From positions 62,001 through 126,000 of the forward strand of contig NZ_KK211347.1 of the NCBI RefSeq assembly GCF_000621785.1: a stretch of DNA of 64,000 nt, in the 5' to 3' direction. The position numbers and the translations under genes were made by a program. Position 1 is the stretch's first letter; every line of letters begins with the position of its first letter. Under the pieces are notes generated by a model that worked only from the letters and a program-made list of their open reading frames with translations, did no database searches and had not been told where the DNA came from. Below are positions 40,927 to 49,735 of the stretch, in pieces. The DNA comes from Ruminococcus flavefaciens ND2009. Lineage in GTDB: Bacteria > Bacillota > Clostridia > Oscillospirales > Ruminococcaceae.

Positions 40927-42834
40927 GTGAAAAAAAGAAAGACTATCGCAGTAGTTGCTGCGGACGTTTTCAACGAATACATGAACCGCATTTTCGTGGG
41001 TATATCCGAGCAGTGCAAAGCCCTCGGATATGACGCCGTGACCTTCCTTATGGCTTTCAACACGGAAAGCGGCAGCCTTATACAGCAGGGCGAGGAGAAT
41101 ATATTCACCCTCATCAGAAAGGACGTCATCGACGGCGTTATCCTTATGGCAGGCAACAACGCCAGCCAGAACCTTGTGGAAAAGTTCGAGAAGGTCTTCA
41201 CCCGCTGGGGCATACCCATTATCGCGGTGGACTATGACCTGGATTTCTGTGAGTGCCTTTATTCGGAGGATAGGGAACTGATGGCGGAAATGACCGACCA
41301 CCTCATCGAAAAGCATGGGTGCAGGCATATCATGTGCCTGACGGGTCCCGAGGACAGTACTCCTGCTATATCAAGAGCCGCGAGCTACAGACGTTCAATG
41401 GAGAGCCACGGTCTTGAGGTCCATGAGGGTGACATAGTCTACGGAGACTTCTGGAAGATCGCCTCGCAGAGACTGGCAAAGCGCTTCATTGAAAACAGGG
41501 ATGCCCTTCCCGACGCAGTGGTCTGCGCCAATGACGTTATGGCGAGACACCTGTGCGACTCGGTCATAAAGGGCGGCATAAAGGTACCCGAGGAGCTGAA
41601 GATAGCGGGCTATGACGCCACAGGCGAAGCTACTATGCAGATACCCTCGCTGACCACGGTCTTCCCCGAGAATGAGAGACTTGGTGCAAGAGCCGTCTGC
41701 CGGCTCCACAAGATGATAACAGGTGAGGACACGGAGCCCGTGGACACCCTGAAAAGGGGGCACCTTGTCTTCGCAAAGAGCTGCGGCTGCGGAAGCAACG
41801 TGAACTACGCTCTTGCCACCCGCGAGGAGCACAGCAACCTTACCGAGCGCTTCAACAGCTACTATTGCAGGAGCGCCATGCTTGAGAGACTTATGGAGGA
41901 AAAGAACCTTGAGGGGCTCCTCAGAAAGCTCAACGGTTTTGCCTATACCATCAATGGTCTTGAGAACTATCTGCTGTGCCTGTGCAAGAACTGGGACAAC
42001 GTGGAGGAAGAGGACAGCGAATATATCCGCGAGGGCTATGCTCCCGTCATGGAGAATAAGTTCGTATACACCAGGAACGGCGTGGATTTTGTGAACCGCG
42101 AATTCCCTTCCGAGGATATTCTTCCCGATTTCATAGACGAGTATTGCAGCGAGCCCTCTATGTACTTCCTGCTGCCCCTGCACTTCATGGACCGCTGCTT
42201 CGGTTACTCCGTGTTCAGGTTCAATGACGTGAGAAAGGCTGTGAGCAGCGTTTTCGCAAGGTGGAACAGAAATATCAGCATATCTCTTGAGTTCCTCCGC
42301 GTCCGCACCAAGCTCACCAGCATAAATCAGCGCATATTCATGAGCTCTATCCGTGACACCCTGACGGGTATCTACAACAGAAAGGGCTTCAACAGGCTCT
42401 CGGAGGGCATATTCCGGAAAGCAAGGGACGAGGGGAAGACTCTCTTTGTCATGATGGCTGACCTTGACCAGCTTAAAATGATAAACGATAACTTTGGTCA
42501 TATGGAAGGGGACAACGCTATCACCGTTGCCGCAAACGCTCTCCAGACCAGCTGCCGGCTCAACGAGGTCTGCGCCCGTATAGGCGGCGACGAGTATGCC
42601 ATCGTGGGCTGCGGAGACTACTCCGATGAGCATATCAGCGAGCACATGGAGGCTGTAAGGAGCTACTTCGACAGGTATAATGCCTCATCGGGCAGAAAGT
42701 ACGAGGTGGGGCTCAGTCTCGGCTATTTCCTCGGCGTCCCCGACAAGGACTCGGAGCTGGATAAGTATATAAATATCGCCGACGAGGTCATGTACAGGGA
42801 CAAGGTGAGAAGGAAAAAGCTCAGGGAAAACTGA
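40927..42834 (+). CDS. LacI-like sensor fused to a GGDEF diguanylate cyclase domain
   Basis: 635 residues, no membrane helix. Residues about 5-280: LacI/GalR-type ligand-binding fold (TIAVVAADVFNEYMNRIF ... AVVCANDVMARHLCD ... VPEELKIAGYD), no helix-turn-helix. A cysteine motif SCGCG follows, as in the paralog at 16584. About 290-450: a middle domain shared with the paralog. About 460-635: GGDEF domain with DTLTGIYNRKG and an intact GGDEY loop (553-557). The inhibitory RxxD site reads RLNE, so product inhibition may be altered. It should make c-di-GMP in response to a small ligand, probably a sugar. GTG start, AAGGGGG nine bases upstream. No EAL or PilZ gene is in the window. Confidence 0.9.
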   Translation: MKKRKTIAVVAADVFNEYMNRIFVGISEQCKALGYDAVTFLMAFNTESGSLIQQGEENIFTLIRKDVIDGVILMAGNNASQNLVEKFEKVFTRWGIPIIAVDYDLDFCECLYSEDRELMAEMTDHLIEKHGCRHIMCLTGPEDSTPAISRAASYRRSMESHGLEVHEGDIVYGDFWKIASQRLAKRFIENRDALPDAVVCANDVMARHLCDSVIKGGIKVPEELKIAGYDATGEATMQIPSLTTVFPENERLGARAVCRLHKMITGEDTEPVDTLKRGHLVFAKSCGCGSNVNYALATREEHSNLTERFNSYYCRSAMLERLMEEKNLEGLLRKLNGFAYTINGLENYLLCLCKNWDNVEEEDSEYIREGYAPVMENKFVYTRNGVDFVNREFPSEDILPDFIDEYCSEPSMYFLLPLHFMDRCFGYSVFRFNDVRKAVSSVFARWNRNISISLEFLRVRTKLTSINQRIFMSSIRDTLTGIYNRKGFNRLSEGIFRKARDEGKTLFVMMADLDQLKMINDNFGHMEGDNAITVAANALQTSCRLNEVCARIGGDEYAIVGCGDYSDEHISEHMEAVRSYFDRYNASSGRKYEVGLSLGYFLGVPDKDSELDKYINIADEVMYRDKVRRKKLREN

Positions 42835-42867
42835 GATACTATATATAAATTAATATGTGTCTGAGTA

Positions 42868-42896
42868 TTGACAAAAAAGGCGAAATATGATAAAAT
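42868..42896 (+). promoter_or_regulatory. Promoter of the polyamine cluster
   Basis: TTGACA (42868-42873), a 17-base spacer and TAAAAT (42891-42896). Transcription would start near 42903, leaving a leader of about 324 bases before speD. Confidence 0.82.
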
Positions 42897-42902
42897 AAAC
42901 TG

Positions 42903-43226
42903 AATTGCAAAAGAAGCTTCGGTTTCAGAGCAAGACTATTGACCACTCCCTCAGGAGTCGAGGCCATACGGACAGCCGGGTCAAATGCCGACCGCCGATA
43001 ATTCGGCTGGCAACTTCTGTTGCCTTATTGATTCGACCCAGCGTCGATAAAGTTTTTATAAGTTCTCATCAGCTTGTGAAAGGTCAATAAGAGTAGTAAA
43101 AGGTAGTACTTGCTTGTATAGACTCTGAAACCATTTGTGAAGTCTCTGCGCTGACAGCATAGATATTTCATGCACACAACGGCTGATAAGGTCTTTGTGT
43201 GCATTTTTGTTTGAAGGTGTGGTTTT
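42903..43226 (+). ncRNA. Structured leader RNA upstream of speD (candidate attenuator or riboswitch)
   Basis: About 324 non-coding bases between a strong promoter and speD. A long-range stem TATTGACC (42937-42944) with GGTCAATA (43082-43089) closes a multi-branch fold. Inside are hairpin ACTCC-CTCA-GGAGT (42945-42958) and a stem GGGTC (42978-42982) with GACCC (43035-43039) that encloses GCCGA/TCGGC (42987-42991 with 43003-43007) and GGCAA/TTGCC (43009-43013 with 43020-43024). Downstream, AGACT/AGTCT (43120-43124 with 43141-43145) precedes an intrinsic terminator. The consensus cores that I know for SAM, guanidine/ykkC, T-box or c-di-GMP RNAs are not visible. A 21-codon frame ending in Arg-Arg-stop starts at the ATG at 42986, so a leader peptide is an alternative. 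Confidence 0.65.
43171..43208 (+). terminator. Intrinsic terminator directly upstream of speD
   Basis: A 9-bp perfect stem TGCACACAA (43171-43179) with TTGTGTGCA (43195-43203), a 15-base loop and TTTTT. It ends 18 bases before the speD ATG. TTGTG at 43135-43139 could pair with CACAA at 43175-43179 and act as an antiterminator. Confidence 0.88.
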
Positions 43227-43997
43227 ATGGAGAATAAGCTTAAACTTTACGGATTCAATAACCTTACGAAGTCGCTGAGCTTCAATATCTATGATGTCTG
43301 TTATGCCAAGACTGCCCGCTCGCAGCAGGAGTATATCGCCTATGTAGACGAGCAGTACAACTCTGAGCGTATAACCGACATAATGACCCATGTTACTGAG
43401 ATGATAGGCGCTCAGGTGCTGAGTATGTCCCGCCAGGACTATGACCCTCAGGGCGCTTCCGCTACCTTCCTTATCGCGGACGACACTATGGTCCCCGCAG
43501 GAGGAAGCGAGACCGTGGCTCACCTTGACAAGAGCCATGTCACGGTGCATACCTACCCCGAGTTCCACCCCGATACCAGTATCGCCACCTTCCGTGTGGA
43601 TATAGACGTTGCTACCTGCGGCAAGATAACTCCGCTGACAGCTCTGGACTATCTCATCGGAAGCTTCGATTCCGACATCATCACCATGGACTACAGGGTA
43701 AGAGGCTTTACGAGAAATCTGGACGGTGAAAAGCTCTTCATCGACCACGATATAACCTCTATACAGAACTATATCGATGCAAAGATACTGGACAAGTACG
43801 ACGCCGTGGATATAAACGTGTATCAGGCTAATATGTTCCATACAAAAATGCTCATAAAGGAGCTTGACTTACAGAATTATCTGTTCAACACAGATGTGAA
43901 TGAGCTTCCGCCGAGACGCAGACTTGAGATAACCAATGCGCTCCAGCGGGAGATGATAGAAATTTTCAGCGGAAGGAACGTGTTCGGAAATGGCTGA
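43227..43997 (+). CDS. speD: S-adenosylmethionine decarboxylase, E. coli type
   Basis: 256 residues. Makes decarboxylated SAM, the aminopropyl donor for spermidine. The proenzyme self-cleaves between Lys102 and Ser103 in [10 protein letters not shown] to give a pyruvoyl group. The sequences around it ([35 protein letters not shown]) align with the long E. coli class of SpeD, not with the short form of Bacillus or Thermotoga. It is first in the polyamine run, follows the attenuator-like leader and overlaps the decarboxylase gene by eight bases. Confidence 0.96.
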   Translation: MENKLKLYGFNNLTKSLSFNIYDVCYAKTARSQQEYIAYVDEQYNSERITDIMTHVTEMIGAQVLSMSRQDYDPQGASATFLIADDTMVPAGGSETVAHLDKSHVTVHTYPEFHPDTSIATFRVDIDVATCGKITPLTALDYLIGSFDSDIITMDYRVRGFTRNLDGEKLFIDHDITSIQNYIDAKILDKYDAVDINVYQANMFHTKMLIKELDLQNYLFNTDVNELPPRRRLEITNALQREMIEIFSGRNVFGNG

Positions 43998-45441
43998 CCT
44001 TTCTCAGACCAATGCGCCTATTTATGAGGCACTGAGGAAATTCCGCCGCATGAGAGTCGTTCCCTTCGACGTCCCCGGACATAAGAGGGGCAGAGGAAAT
44101 ATGGAGCTCACCGAGTTCCTGGGCGAGGACTGCATGAACGTTGATGTAAACTCCATGAAGCCCCTGGACAACCTCTGTCACCCCGTATCCGTCATCAAGG
44201 ACGCGGAGGAGCTGGCTGCCGAGGCTTTCGGCGCGGCAAATGCCTTCTTTATGGTGGGCGGCACCACCTCTGCGGTGCAGAGCATGATAATGTACGCCTG
44301 CAAGGAGGGCGACAAGATCATCATGCCCCGAAATGTACACAGAAGCGCTATAAATGCGCTCATACTCACGGGAGCTGTCCCCGTTTACGTCAATCCCGAC
44401 GTGAACCGCAAGCTGGGCATCGCTCTCGGTATGTCGGTAGCCCAGGTGGAGCAGGCTATCCTTGATAACCCCGACGCCAAGGCTATTATGGTGAACAATC
44501 CCACATACTACGGTATATGCTCGGATCTGAAAAGGATTACGGAGCTGGCTCATGCCCATGGTATGCTGGTGCTTGTGGACGAGGCTCACGGCACTCATTT
44601 CTACTTCGGCGAGAACTTTCCCGTAACTGCCATGGCGGCAGGTGCGGACTGCGCCTCGGTAAGTATGCACAAATCGGGAGGAAGCCTTACACAGAGCTCA
44701 TTCCTGCTTCTAGGCAAAAACATCAATGCCGACTATATGAGACAGGTCATCAACCTGACCCAGACCACCAGCGCCTCATATCTGCTGCTGTCAAGTCTGG
44801 ACATCTCAAGAAAGCGTCTTGCTCTCGGCGGCAGGGAGATATTCGCACAGACTGTGGAGATGGCTGAGTACGCACGCTCGGAGATAAACGATATAGGCGG
44901 CTATTACGCCTATTCGCGGGAGCTGGTAAACGGCGACAGCATCTTCGATTTCGACGTCTCAAAGCTCAGTATCTATACGCTGCCTATCGGACTCGCAGGT
45001 ATCGAGGTCTATGACCTCCTCCGCGACGAGTACGATATACAGATAGAATTCGGCGACATCGGCAACGTTCTCGCCTACATCTCAGTGGGAGACCGAAAGC
45101 GCGACATTGAGCGCCTTATCAGTGCCCTCTCGGAGATAAAGCGCCGTTTCGGCAAGAGCGGTTCGGATATGCTGACACAGGAGTACATAAGCCCCGTGGT
45201 GGCTGAGACTCCCAGAAAGGCATTCTACGCCCAGAAGCGCTCACTCCCTCTTGAGGAGACCGCAGGGCTGGTGTGCAGCGAGTTCGTAATGTGCTATCCA
45301 CCCGGTATACCCATACTGGCTCCCGGAGAGCTCATCACCGACGAGATAATAGAATACATAAAATATGCCAAGGAAAAGGGCTGCCAGATGACAGGCACCG
45401 AGGACATAAATATCGAAAGACTCAACGTCCTTGACTACTGA
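43990..45441 (+). CDS. speA: Arginine (Orn/Lys/Arg fold-I) decarboxylase
   Basis: 483 residues, the short Gram-positive type without the N-terminal response-regulator-like wing. PLP binds Lys228 in [20 protein letters not shown] (197-201) holds the cofactor nitrogen and ring. Arginine is the likely substrate because an agmatinase gene (speB) follows in the same run, so arginine would go to agmatine and then putrescine; lysine or ornithine use cannot be excluded by sequence. GGAAGGAA precedes the ATG inside the end of speD. Confidence 0.9.
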   Translation: MADLSQTNAPIYEALRKFRRMRVVPFDVPGHKRGRGNMELTEFLGEDCMNVDVNSMKPLDNLCHPVSVIKDAEELAAEAFGAANAFFMVGGTTSAVQSMIMYACKEGDKIIMPRNVHRSAINALILTGAVPVYVNPDVNRKLGIALGMSVAQVEQAILDNPDAKAIMVNNPTYYGICSDLKRITELAHAHGMLVLVDEAHGTHFYFGENFPVTAMAAGADCASVSMHKSGGSLTQSSFLLLGKNINADYMRQVINLTQTTSASYLLLSSLDISRKRLALGGREIFAQTVEMAEYARSEINDIGGYYAYSRELVNGDSIFDFDVSKLSIYTLPIGLAGIEVYDLLRDEYDIQIEFGDIGNVLAYISVGDRKRDIERLISALSEIKRRFGKSGSDMLTQEYISPVVAETPRKAFYAQKRSLPLEETAGLVCSEFVMCYPPGIPILAPGELITDEIIEYIKYAKEKGCQMTGTEDINIERLNVLDY

Positions 45442-45515
45442 TGATATGAAACGCATACCGCTAAGGCGGAGGACGTTTTATATAATATAATTTTTCTTTA
45501 AGGAAGGGTAAAAAC

Positions 45516-46037
45516 ATGAACATGAAGAAAATCGGAATCACTATGAGCCTGCTTATGGGCGTAACACTCAGCTTCTTTTTATCGCTGGTGGGAAACCTCG
45601 GCTCAGAAGACGGATTCAAGCTCCCCGCATTTCTCGTAAGCTTTGCCGTAAGTACGGTGATAAGCCTTATCATCGGCTTCCTGGTACCTATGCCGAAGCT
45701 GGAGAGAGGCGCTGTAAAGGCTATGGGGCTCAAGGAGCGCAGTGTTCCCGCAAAACTTGTTTCAGCTCTTATCTCTGACCTTATCTACACACCCATCATC
45801 ACACTGGCTATGATAGTTCTCGCACGCAAGATGGCAATGAAAATGAGCCACGGTCATGCAGATCTCCCGCCCTTCATGGTAATGTTCCTGAAGTCGCTCA
45901 TCATCAGCCTCATCGTTGCTTTCATCATCATACTTATCGTAACACCTATCTACATGAAGCTTTCATTCAAGGCCGCAGGTGTTGATCCTGCCGCAGGCGG
46001 TCCTCCCGCAGGTGGTCCTCCCGCTGACAGAAAGTGA
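45516..46037 (+). CDS. Four-helix membrane protein in the polyamine cluster
   Basis: 173 residues with about four hydrophobic helices (near 5-25, 35-58, 80-103, 120-147), reminiscent of DUF2798-type proteins, and a Gly/Pro-rich C terminus (AAGGPPAGGPPA). AGGAAGGG lies just upstream. It stands between the arginine decarboxylase and spermidine synthase genes on the same strand, with 74 bases before it. A membrane role in polyamine handling is possible, but nothing in its sequence shows it. Confidence 0.65.
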   Translation: MNMKKIGITMSLLMGVTLSFFLSLVGNLGSEDGFKLPAFLVSFAVSTVISLIIGFLVPMPKLERGAVKAMGLKERSVPAKLVSALISDLIYTPIITLAMIVLARKMAMKMSHGHADLPPFMVMFLKSLIISLIVAFIIILIVTPIYMKLSFKAAGVDPAAGGPPAGGPPADRK

Positions 46038-46047
46038 AATTCAGACT

Positions 46048-46112
46048 GAGAATTGAAAGTAGAGAGCTGAAGGCTGTACATTGCAGCTTTCAGCTCTGAA
46101 CTGTCAACTCTT
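46048..46112. repeat. Imperfect palindrome of GAGTTGA-type arms
   Basis: AGAGCTGAAGGCTG (46063-46076) pairs with CAGCTTTCAGCTCT (46084-46097), extended outward by GAATTGAAAGT against ACTGTCAACTC. The units are like the arms of the element at 8828, but the conserved ends and core are absent. It lies between the membrane protein and speE. Confidence 0.5.
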
Positions 46113-46163
46113 ATCCCACAGACCCGCGCAGAAAACAGGTCTGTCACTGAACGGAGGTATAGT

Positions 46164-47015
46164 ATGGAATTATGGTTCACGGAGAGACATACTCCCAATG
46201 TTAAATTTTCCATAAAGGTCGATCATCAGCTTTACAGCGGAAACAGTGAATTCCAGCGTATCGACGTTTTCGATTCCAAGGAATTCGGACGCTTCCTCAC
46301 CCTGGACGGCTATATGATGCTCACCGAAAAGGACGAGTTCATCTATCACGAGATGATAACTCATGTCCCTATGGCAGTACACCCAAATCCAAAGAATATA
46401 CTGGTCATCGGCGCAGGTGACGGCGGAGTTGTCCGCGAGCTCACCCGCTATCCCTCTGTGGAGAGCATTGACCTGGTGGAGATAGACGAGCTGGTGGTGG
46501 AGGTCTGCAAGAAGTACCTGCCCACTACTGCCTGCCGATTTGACGATCCGAGAGTCCATGTGTTCTACGAGGACGGCGTGAAGTTCATACGCCGCTGCAA
46601 CGACCAGTATGACGTTATCATCGTTGACTCTACGGACCCCTTCGGTCCCGGAGAGGGACTGTTTACCAAGGAGTTCTACGGAAGCTGCTTCAAGGCGCTC
46701 CGCGACGATGGTATCATGGTAAATCAGCATGAAAGCCCCTTCTATGACGAGGATGCCGCAGCCATGCAGCGCTCCCACAAGCGTATAGTGGAGAGCTTCC
46801 CCATAAGCAAGGTCTATCAGGCTCATATCCCCACCTATCCGTCGGGACACTGGCTCTTCGGCTTTGCCTCAAAGAAATATCACCCCACCAACGATTACAA
46901 CGGCACAAAATGGAGTATGCAGGGCATCAAGACCAGATACTACAACCCCAGGCTCCATACGGGCGCTTTTGCTCTGCCGTGCTATGTAGAGGAGCTTCTT
47001 AGAGATGTTGAATAA
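46164..47015 (+). CDS. speE: Spermidine synthase
   Basis: 283 residues. It transfers the aminopropyl group of decarboxylated SAM to putrescine. N-terminal beta region (GNSEFQRIDVFDS, FLTLDGYMMLTEKDEFIYHEM), then the Rossmann fold with GAGDGGVVREL and the active-site loop DSTDPFGPGEGLF, whose first Asp is catalytic. Length and motifs are standard. GGAGG precedes the ATG, and its end overlaps speB by 11 bases. Confidence 0.97.
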   Translation: MELWFTERHTPNVKFSIKVDHQLYSGNSEFQRIDVFDSKEFGRFLTLDGYMMLTEKDEFIYHEMITHVPMAVHPNPKNILVIGAGDGGVVRELTRYPSVESIDLVEIDELVVEVCKKYLPTTACRFDDPRVHVFYEDGVKFIRRCNDQYDVIIVDSTDPFGPGEGLFTKEFYGSCFKALRDDGIMVNQHESPFYDEDAAAMQRSHKRIVESFPISKVYQAHIPTYPSGHWLFGFASKKYHPTNDYNGTKWSMQGIKTRYYNPRLHTGAFALPCYVEELLRDVE

Positions 47016-47856
47016 GAATATACAGACATTCATCGCCTGCGACAGTGAGTATGAGGATGCAAAAATAGTCCTCTTCGGAGCAGGCTTTGACGGTACCACA
47101 AGCTTCCGTCCCGGCACAAGGTTCGCACCCTCTGCCATCAGGAACGAGAGCTTCGGAATAGAGACCTACAGTCCCTATCAGGATAAGGATATGACAGACT
47201 ACAGCTTCTTCGACAGCGGAGACCCGGAGCTGCCATTCGGAAACACAGACGGAGCTGTTGGAGATATAACCGCACGTTCCGCTCAGATACTGGCTGACGG
47301 CAAGCTGCCCTTCATGATCGGCGGCGAGCACCTGGTCACCCTCGGCTCAGTCAGGGCTGTGAAGGAAAAGTACGATGACCTTTATATCGTACACTTCGAT
47401 GCTCACGCAGACCTCCGCGATGACTATCTCGGTCAGAAGCTGTCCCATGCCTGCGTGCTCAGGCGCTGCCATGAGCTGGTGGGGGACGGTCATATCTTCC
47501 AGTTCGGTATCAGAAGCGGCGACCGCGAGGAATTCATCTTTGCCGACAGCCATACCGAAATGCACAAGTTCAGCTTCGACGGTCTGGAGGACGTTGTTGA
47601 GAGGCTGAAGGGAAAGAATGTGTACTTCACTCTGGACCTGGACGTTCTGGATCCTTCGGTTTTCCCCGGAACTGGCACTCCCGAGGCAGGAGGAGTTACA
47701 TTCGATGAACTGAGGAAGGCTGTTACACTTGTGTGCAGCAGGCTGAACATCGTGGGCTGCGACGTCAATGAACTGAGCCCTGTTTACGATCAGAGCGGAG
47801 TTTCCACCGCCGTTGCCTGCAAGATCATCAGAGAAATGCTCCTTGCACTGTCATGA
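47005..47856 (+). CDS. speB: Agmatinase (ureohydrolase family)
   Basis: 283 residues. It hydrolyses agmatine to putrescine and urea with a two-manganese centre. Metal-ligand motifs are all present: GGEH, DAHADLR, SHAC and DLDVLDPS, with the late ELSPVYD. Arginase is an alternative within the family, but pairing with an arginine decarboxylase and speE favours agmatinase. It overlaps speE upstream and the next membrane protein by four bases downstream. Confidence 0.93.
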   Translation: MLNKNIQTFIACDSEYEDAKIVLFGAGFDGTTSFRPGTRFAPSAIRNESFGIETYSPYQDKDMTDYSFFDSGDPELPFGNTDGAVGDITARSAQILADGKLPFMIGGEHLVTLGSVRAVKEKYDDLYIVHFDAHADLRDDYLGQKLSHACVLRRCHELVGDGHIFQFGIRSGDREEFIFADSHTEMHKFSFDGLEDVVERLKGKNVYFTLDLDVLDPSVFPGTGTPEAGGVTFDELRKAVTLVCSRLNIVGCDVNELSPVYDQSGVSTAVACKIIREMLLALS

Positions 47857-48485
47857 ATAACTATAACGATTACGGAGGGGGCTACGATGACGGCCTCACT
47901 CCCGTCAAAAGCGATAATAAAAAGACAGTCATCATAGTGATCGTTGTTGTCCTTGCAGCTATGGGGCTTTGTTGCTGCTTCCCCTTTATGGGACCTGCTT
48001 TTCAGGTGGTCGCCAGCTACAAGACGGAGATCCTGGGCGAGATTGACGCCTTCGATACGCCCGGCAAGGCGGTGGTAGTCGATGTTCAGGAGGTAAGCGT
48101 GGAAAAGCACAATGGCAAGATCCATACCACCGAGTATTCTATCACCTATGAGTATGAATACAACGGCATCACATACAGGGAGCCCTTCATGGAGAACTAT
48201 GCTAAGCCCTATCGAAGCGTTGGCGATAAGGTGGATATTCTTATCAAGTCGGAATACCCAAATCAATTCTGTGAGACCCAATACATAGAAAAAGCTAAAA
48301 AGAGGAATAAGATCATTCTGGCAGTTGCCATCGCGATACTGTTCATGCCTGTCATAGCCATCATTGCGCTGGTGCTCATAATAAAGAGAGCTTACCGACG
48401 CAAAAAGAATACCTATGTGGACAACTACGGCGTGGATCTGTACTCTATGGAGGAAAGAGATCCCAACGACGATTACAGAGGCTGA
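47853..48485 (+). CDS. DUF3592-type membrane protein, copy 1
   Basis: 210 residues. A Tyr/Gly/Asp-rich cytosolic start, a helix (about 24-45), an extracytoplasmic beta domain of about 100 residues with YEYEYNGITYREPF, a second helix (about 150-172) and a charged tail ending NDDYRG. The beta domain pattern (pairs such as YEYNGITY) is that of DUF3592 proteins, whose function is unknown. It is linked to speB by ATGA overlap. Two related genes follow at 48620 and 49736. Confidence 0.75.
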   Translation: MNNYNDYGGGYDDGLTPVKSDNKKTVIIVIVVVLAAMGLCCCFPFMGPAFQVVASYKTEILGEIDAFDTPGKAVVVDVQEVSVEKHNGKIHTTEYSITYEYEYNGITYREPFMENYAKPYRSVGDKVDILIKSEYPNQFCETQYIEKAKKRNKIILAVAIAILFMPVIAIIALVLIIKRAYRRKKNTYVDNYGVDLYSMEERDPNDDYRG

Positions 48486-48600
48486 CCGCCGGGAGATCGG
48501 AAGAGACTGCAAAAAGTATGTCATCAGGACTGTGATAATGACAGTGCTGCTCCTTGCTACCATAGCAGGCGGCTGAATATACATCAGGCGCCGAGGCAGT
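48484..48600 (+). pseudogene. Possible remnant of another membrane protein
   Basis: The gap after copy 1 reads, one frame over, as RDCKKYVIRTVIMTVLLLAT followed by a stop, then IYIRRRG and another stop. A basic segment, a hydrophobic helix and a basic flank look like the end of a decayed DUF3592-like gene. No start or SD was found. The evidence is weak. Confidence 0.25.
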
Positions 48601-48619
48601 TAAGGTTCGAAGGAAAGAG

Positions 48620-49204
48620 ATGATATTTATGGAAAATGGAAACAGAAAGCAAAAAAGCGTTCTGACAGCTCTGATAATTGTCGGAGTAATTATCATATTC
48701 GGTATCGTTGCTTTTGCCGCTATACCGTTTCTTACTGTGAAAAAGCTGGCTGACGACTCCATGAATGTTGATGACAACAACTATGATACAGTTATCACTG
48801 CGGTGATAACCGAGAATATGGTCCGCCACGATGAGGACGGCACCACGTTCTATACTCCCGTGTATGAGTATGAATTCAACGGAAATACCTATCGCGTTCC
48901 TGCGGGAGTAAGCTCAGCGGATAAGAAATACGATGAGGGACAGAAGGTGGAGATAAGGATCTCCTCGCACTTCCCCGGAAGAATGACAGACCCTGCCTTC
49001 AATTCAAAAACTGTATTCAATAAGGCGAGCAGGAGCATTACGGGAGTATTCCTTATGGTGATGATATTCCCTGTGATCATGCTGCTGGTGGTGATCATTA
49101 TCGTTATCGTTCTGATACGCATCAGCAAAAACAAAAAAACAGAAACAGTTTATACTTCTTCTCCGCAGGAGGATTACGACTCCAATGACGACTACAGAGG
49201 TTGA
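48620..49204 (+). CDS. DUF3592-type membrane protein, copy 2
   Basis: 194 residues. N-terminal helix (about 14-36), extracytoplasmic domain with VYEYEFNGNTYRVP, a long second helix (about 138-165) and a tail ending SNDDYRG, sharing the last five residues (DDYRG) with copy 1. AGGA lies shortly before the ATG; a second ATG nine bases downstream is possible. Same architecture as copy 1, so the pair is a tandem duplication that has diverged strongly except for the tail. Confidence 0.73.
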   Translation: MIFMENGNRKQKSVLTALIIVGVIIIFGIVAFAAIPFLTVKKLADDSMNVDDNNYDTVITAVITENMVRHDEDGTTFYTPVYEYEFNGNTYRVPAGVSSADKKYDEGQKVEIRISSHFPGRMTDPAFNSKTVFNKASRSITGVFLMVMIFPVIMLLVVIIIVIVLIRISKNKKTETVYTSSPQEDYDSNDDYRG

Positions 49205-49209
49205 TATAT

Positions 49210-49671
49210 ATGAATATTTTCAGAGCACAGAATGTTTCGGGACTTGCGGAAATACGAATGAAGTACCTCCGCGAGGATTTTCCCTTTATGACTGACGCTG
49301 AGGCAGCAAGGATAAATGCAAGGCTTCCAAGATACTACGCCGACCACCTTAACTGCGACTTCTTCGCATACCTGGCTGAGGACGAGGGAAAGATAATAGG
49401 CTCAGCCTTCCTGACAGTGAGGGAGATGCCGCCAAATCCCAACTTTCCCAACGGACGTGTGGGAACGGTGCTCAACGTCTATACCGAGGCGAGCAAGCGC
49501 AGACAGGGTATCGCCACTGCTCTCATGGAGCTCCTTATCGCGGACGCAAAGACCATGGAGCTTGACTACATCGAGCTTAAAGCCACCAAGGACGGCTACC
49601 TGCTCTATAAGAAGCTGGGCTTTGAGAAGGCGTCTTCTTCCTATACGCCTATGAAACTTATGCTGAGATAA
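49210..49671 (+). CDS. GNAT family N-acetyltransferase
   Basis: 153 residues from the ATG nine bases after an AGAGG site; a TTG nine bases earlier overlaps the previous stop. Acetyl-CoA binding region NVYTEASKRRQGIATALMELL and the C-terminal pattern IELKATKDGYLLYKKLGF are typical of GNAT enzymes. The substrate is unknown; polyamine acetylation is conceivable from position, but the sequence is not recognisably SpeG or PaiA. It sits between the DUF3592 genes. Confidence 0.88.
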   Translation: MNIFRAQNVSGLAEIRMKYLREDFPFMTDAEAARINARLPRYYADHLNCDFFAYLAEDEGKIIGSAFLTVREMPPNPNFPNGRVGTVLNVYTEASKRRQGIATALMELLIADAKTMELDYIELKATKDGYLLYKKLGFEKASSSYTPMKLMLR

Positions 49672-49735
49672 ACGGCAGGGCACGGGGGAATGAGCCTTTG
49701 AATATATAGCTTAACAGATAAGGGGGCGAAAAGCT

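Noticed and set aside
41395..42645. A 416-codon open frame antisense to the sensor-GGDEF gene
   Set aside because: Same reason: complete overlap with a clearly coding gene on the other strand and no protein-like motif.
43025..43045. tRNA T-arm-like sequence near GATTCGACC
   Set aside because: No acceptor stem, anticodon arm or CCA context fits around it; it is part of the speD leader fold.
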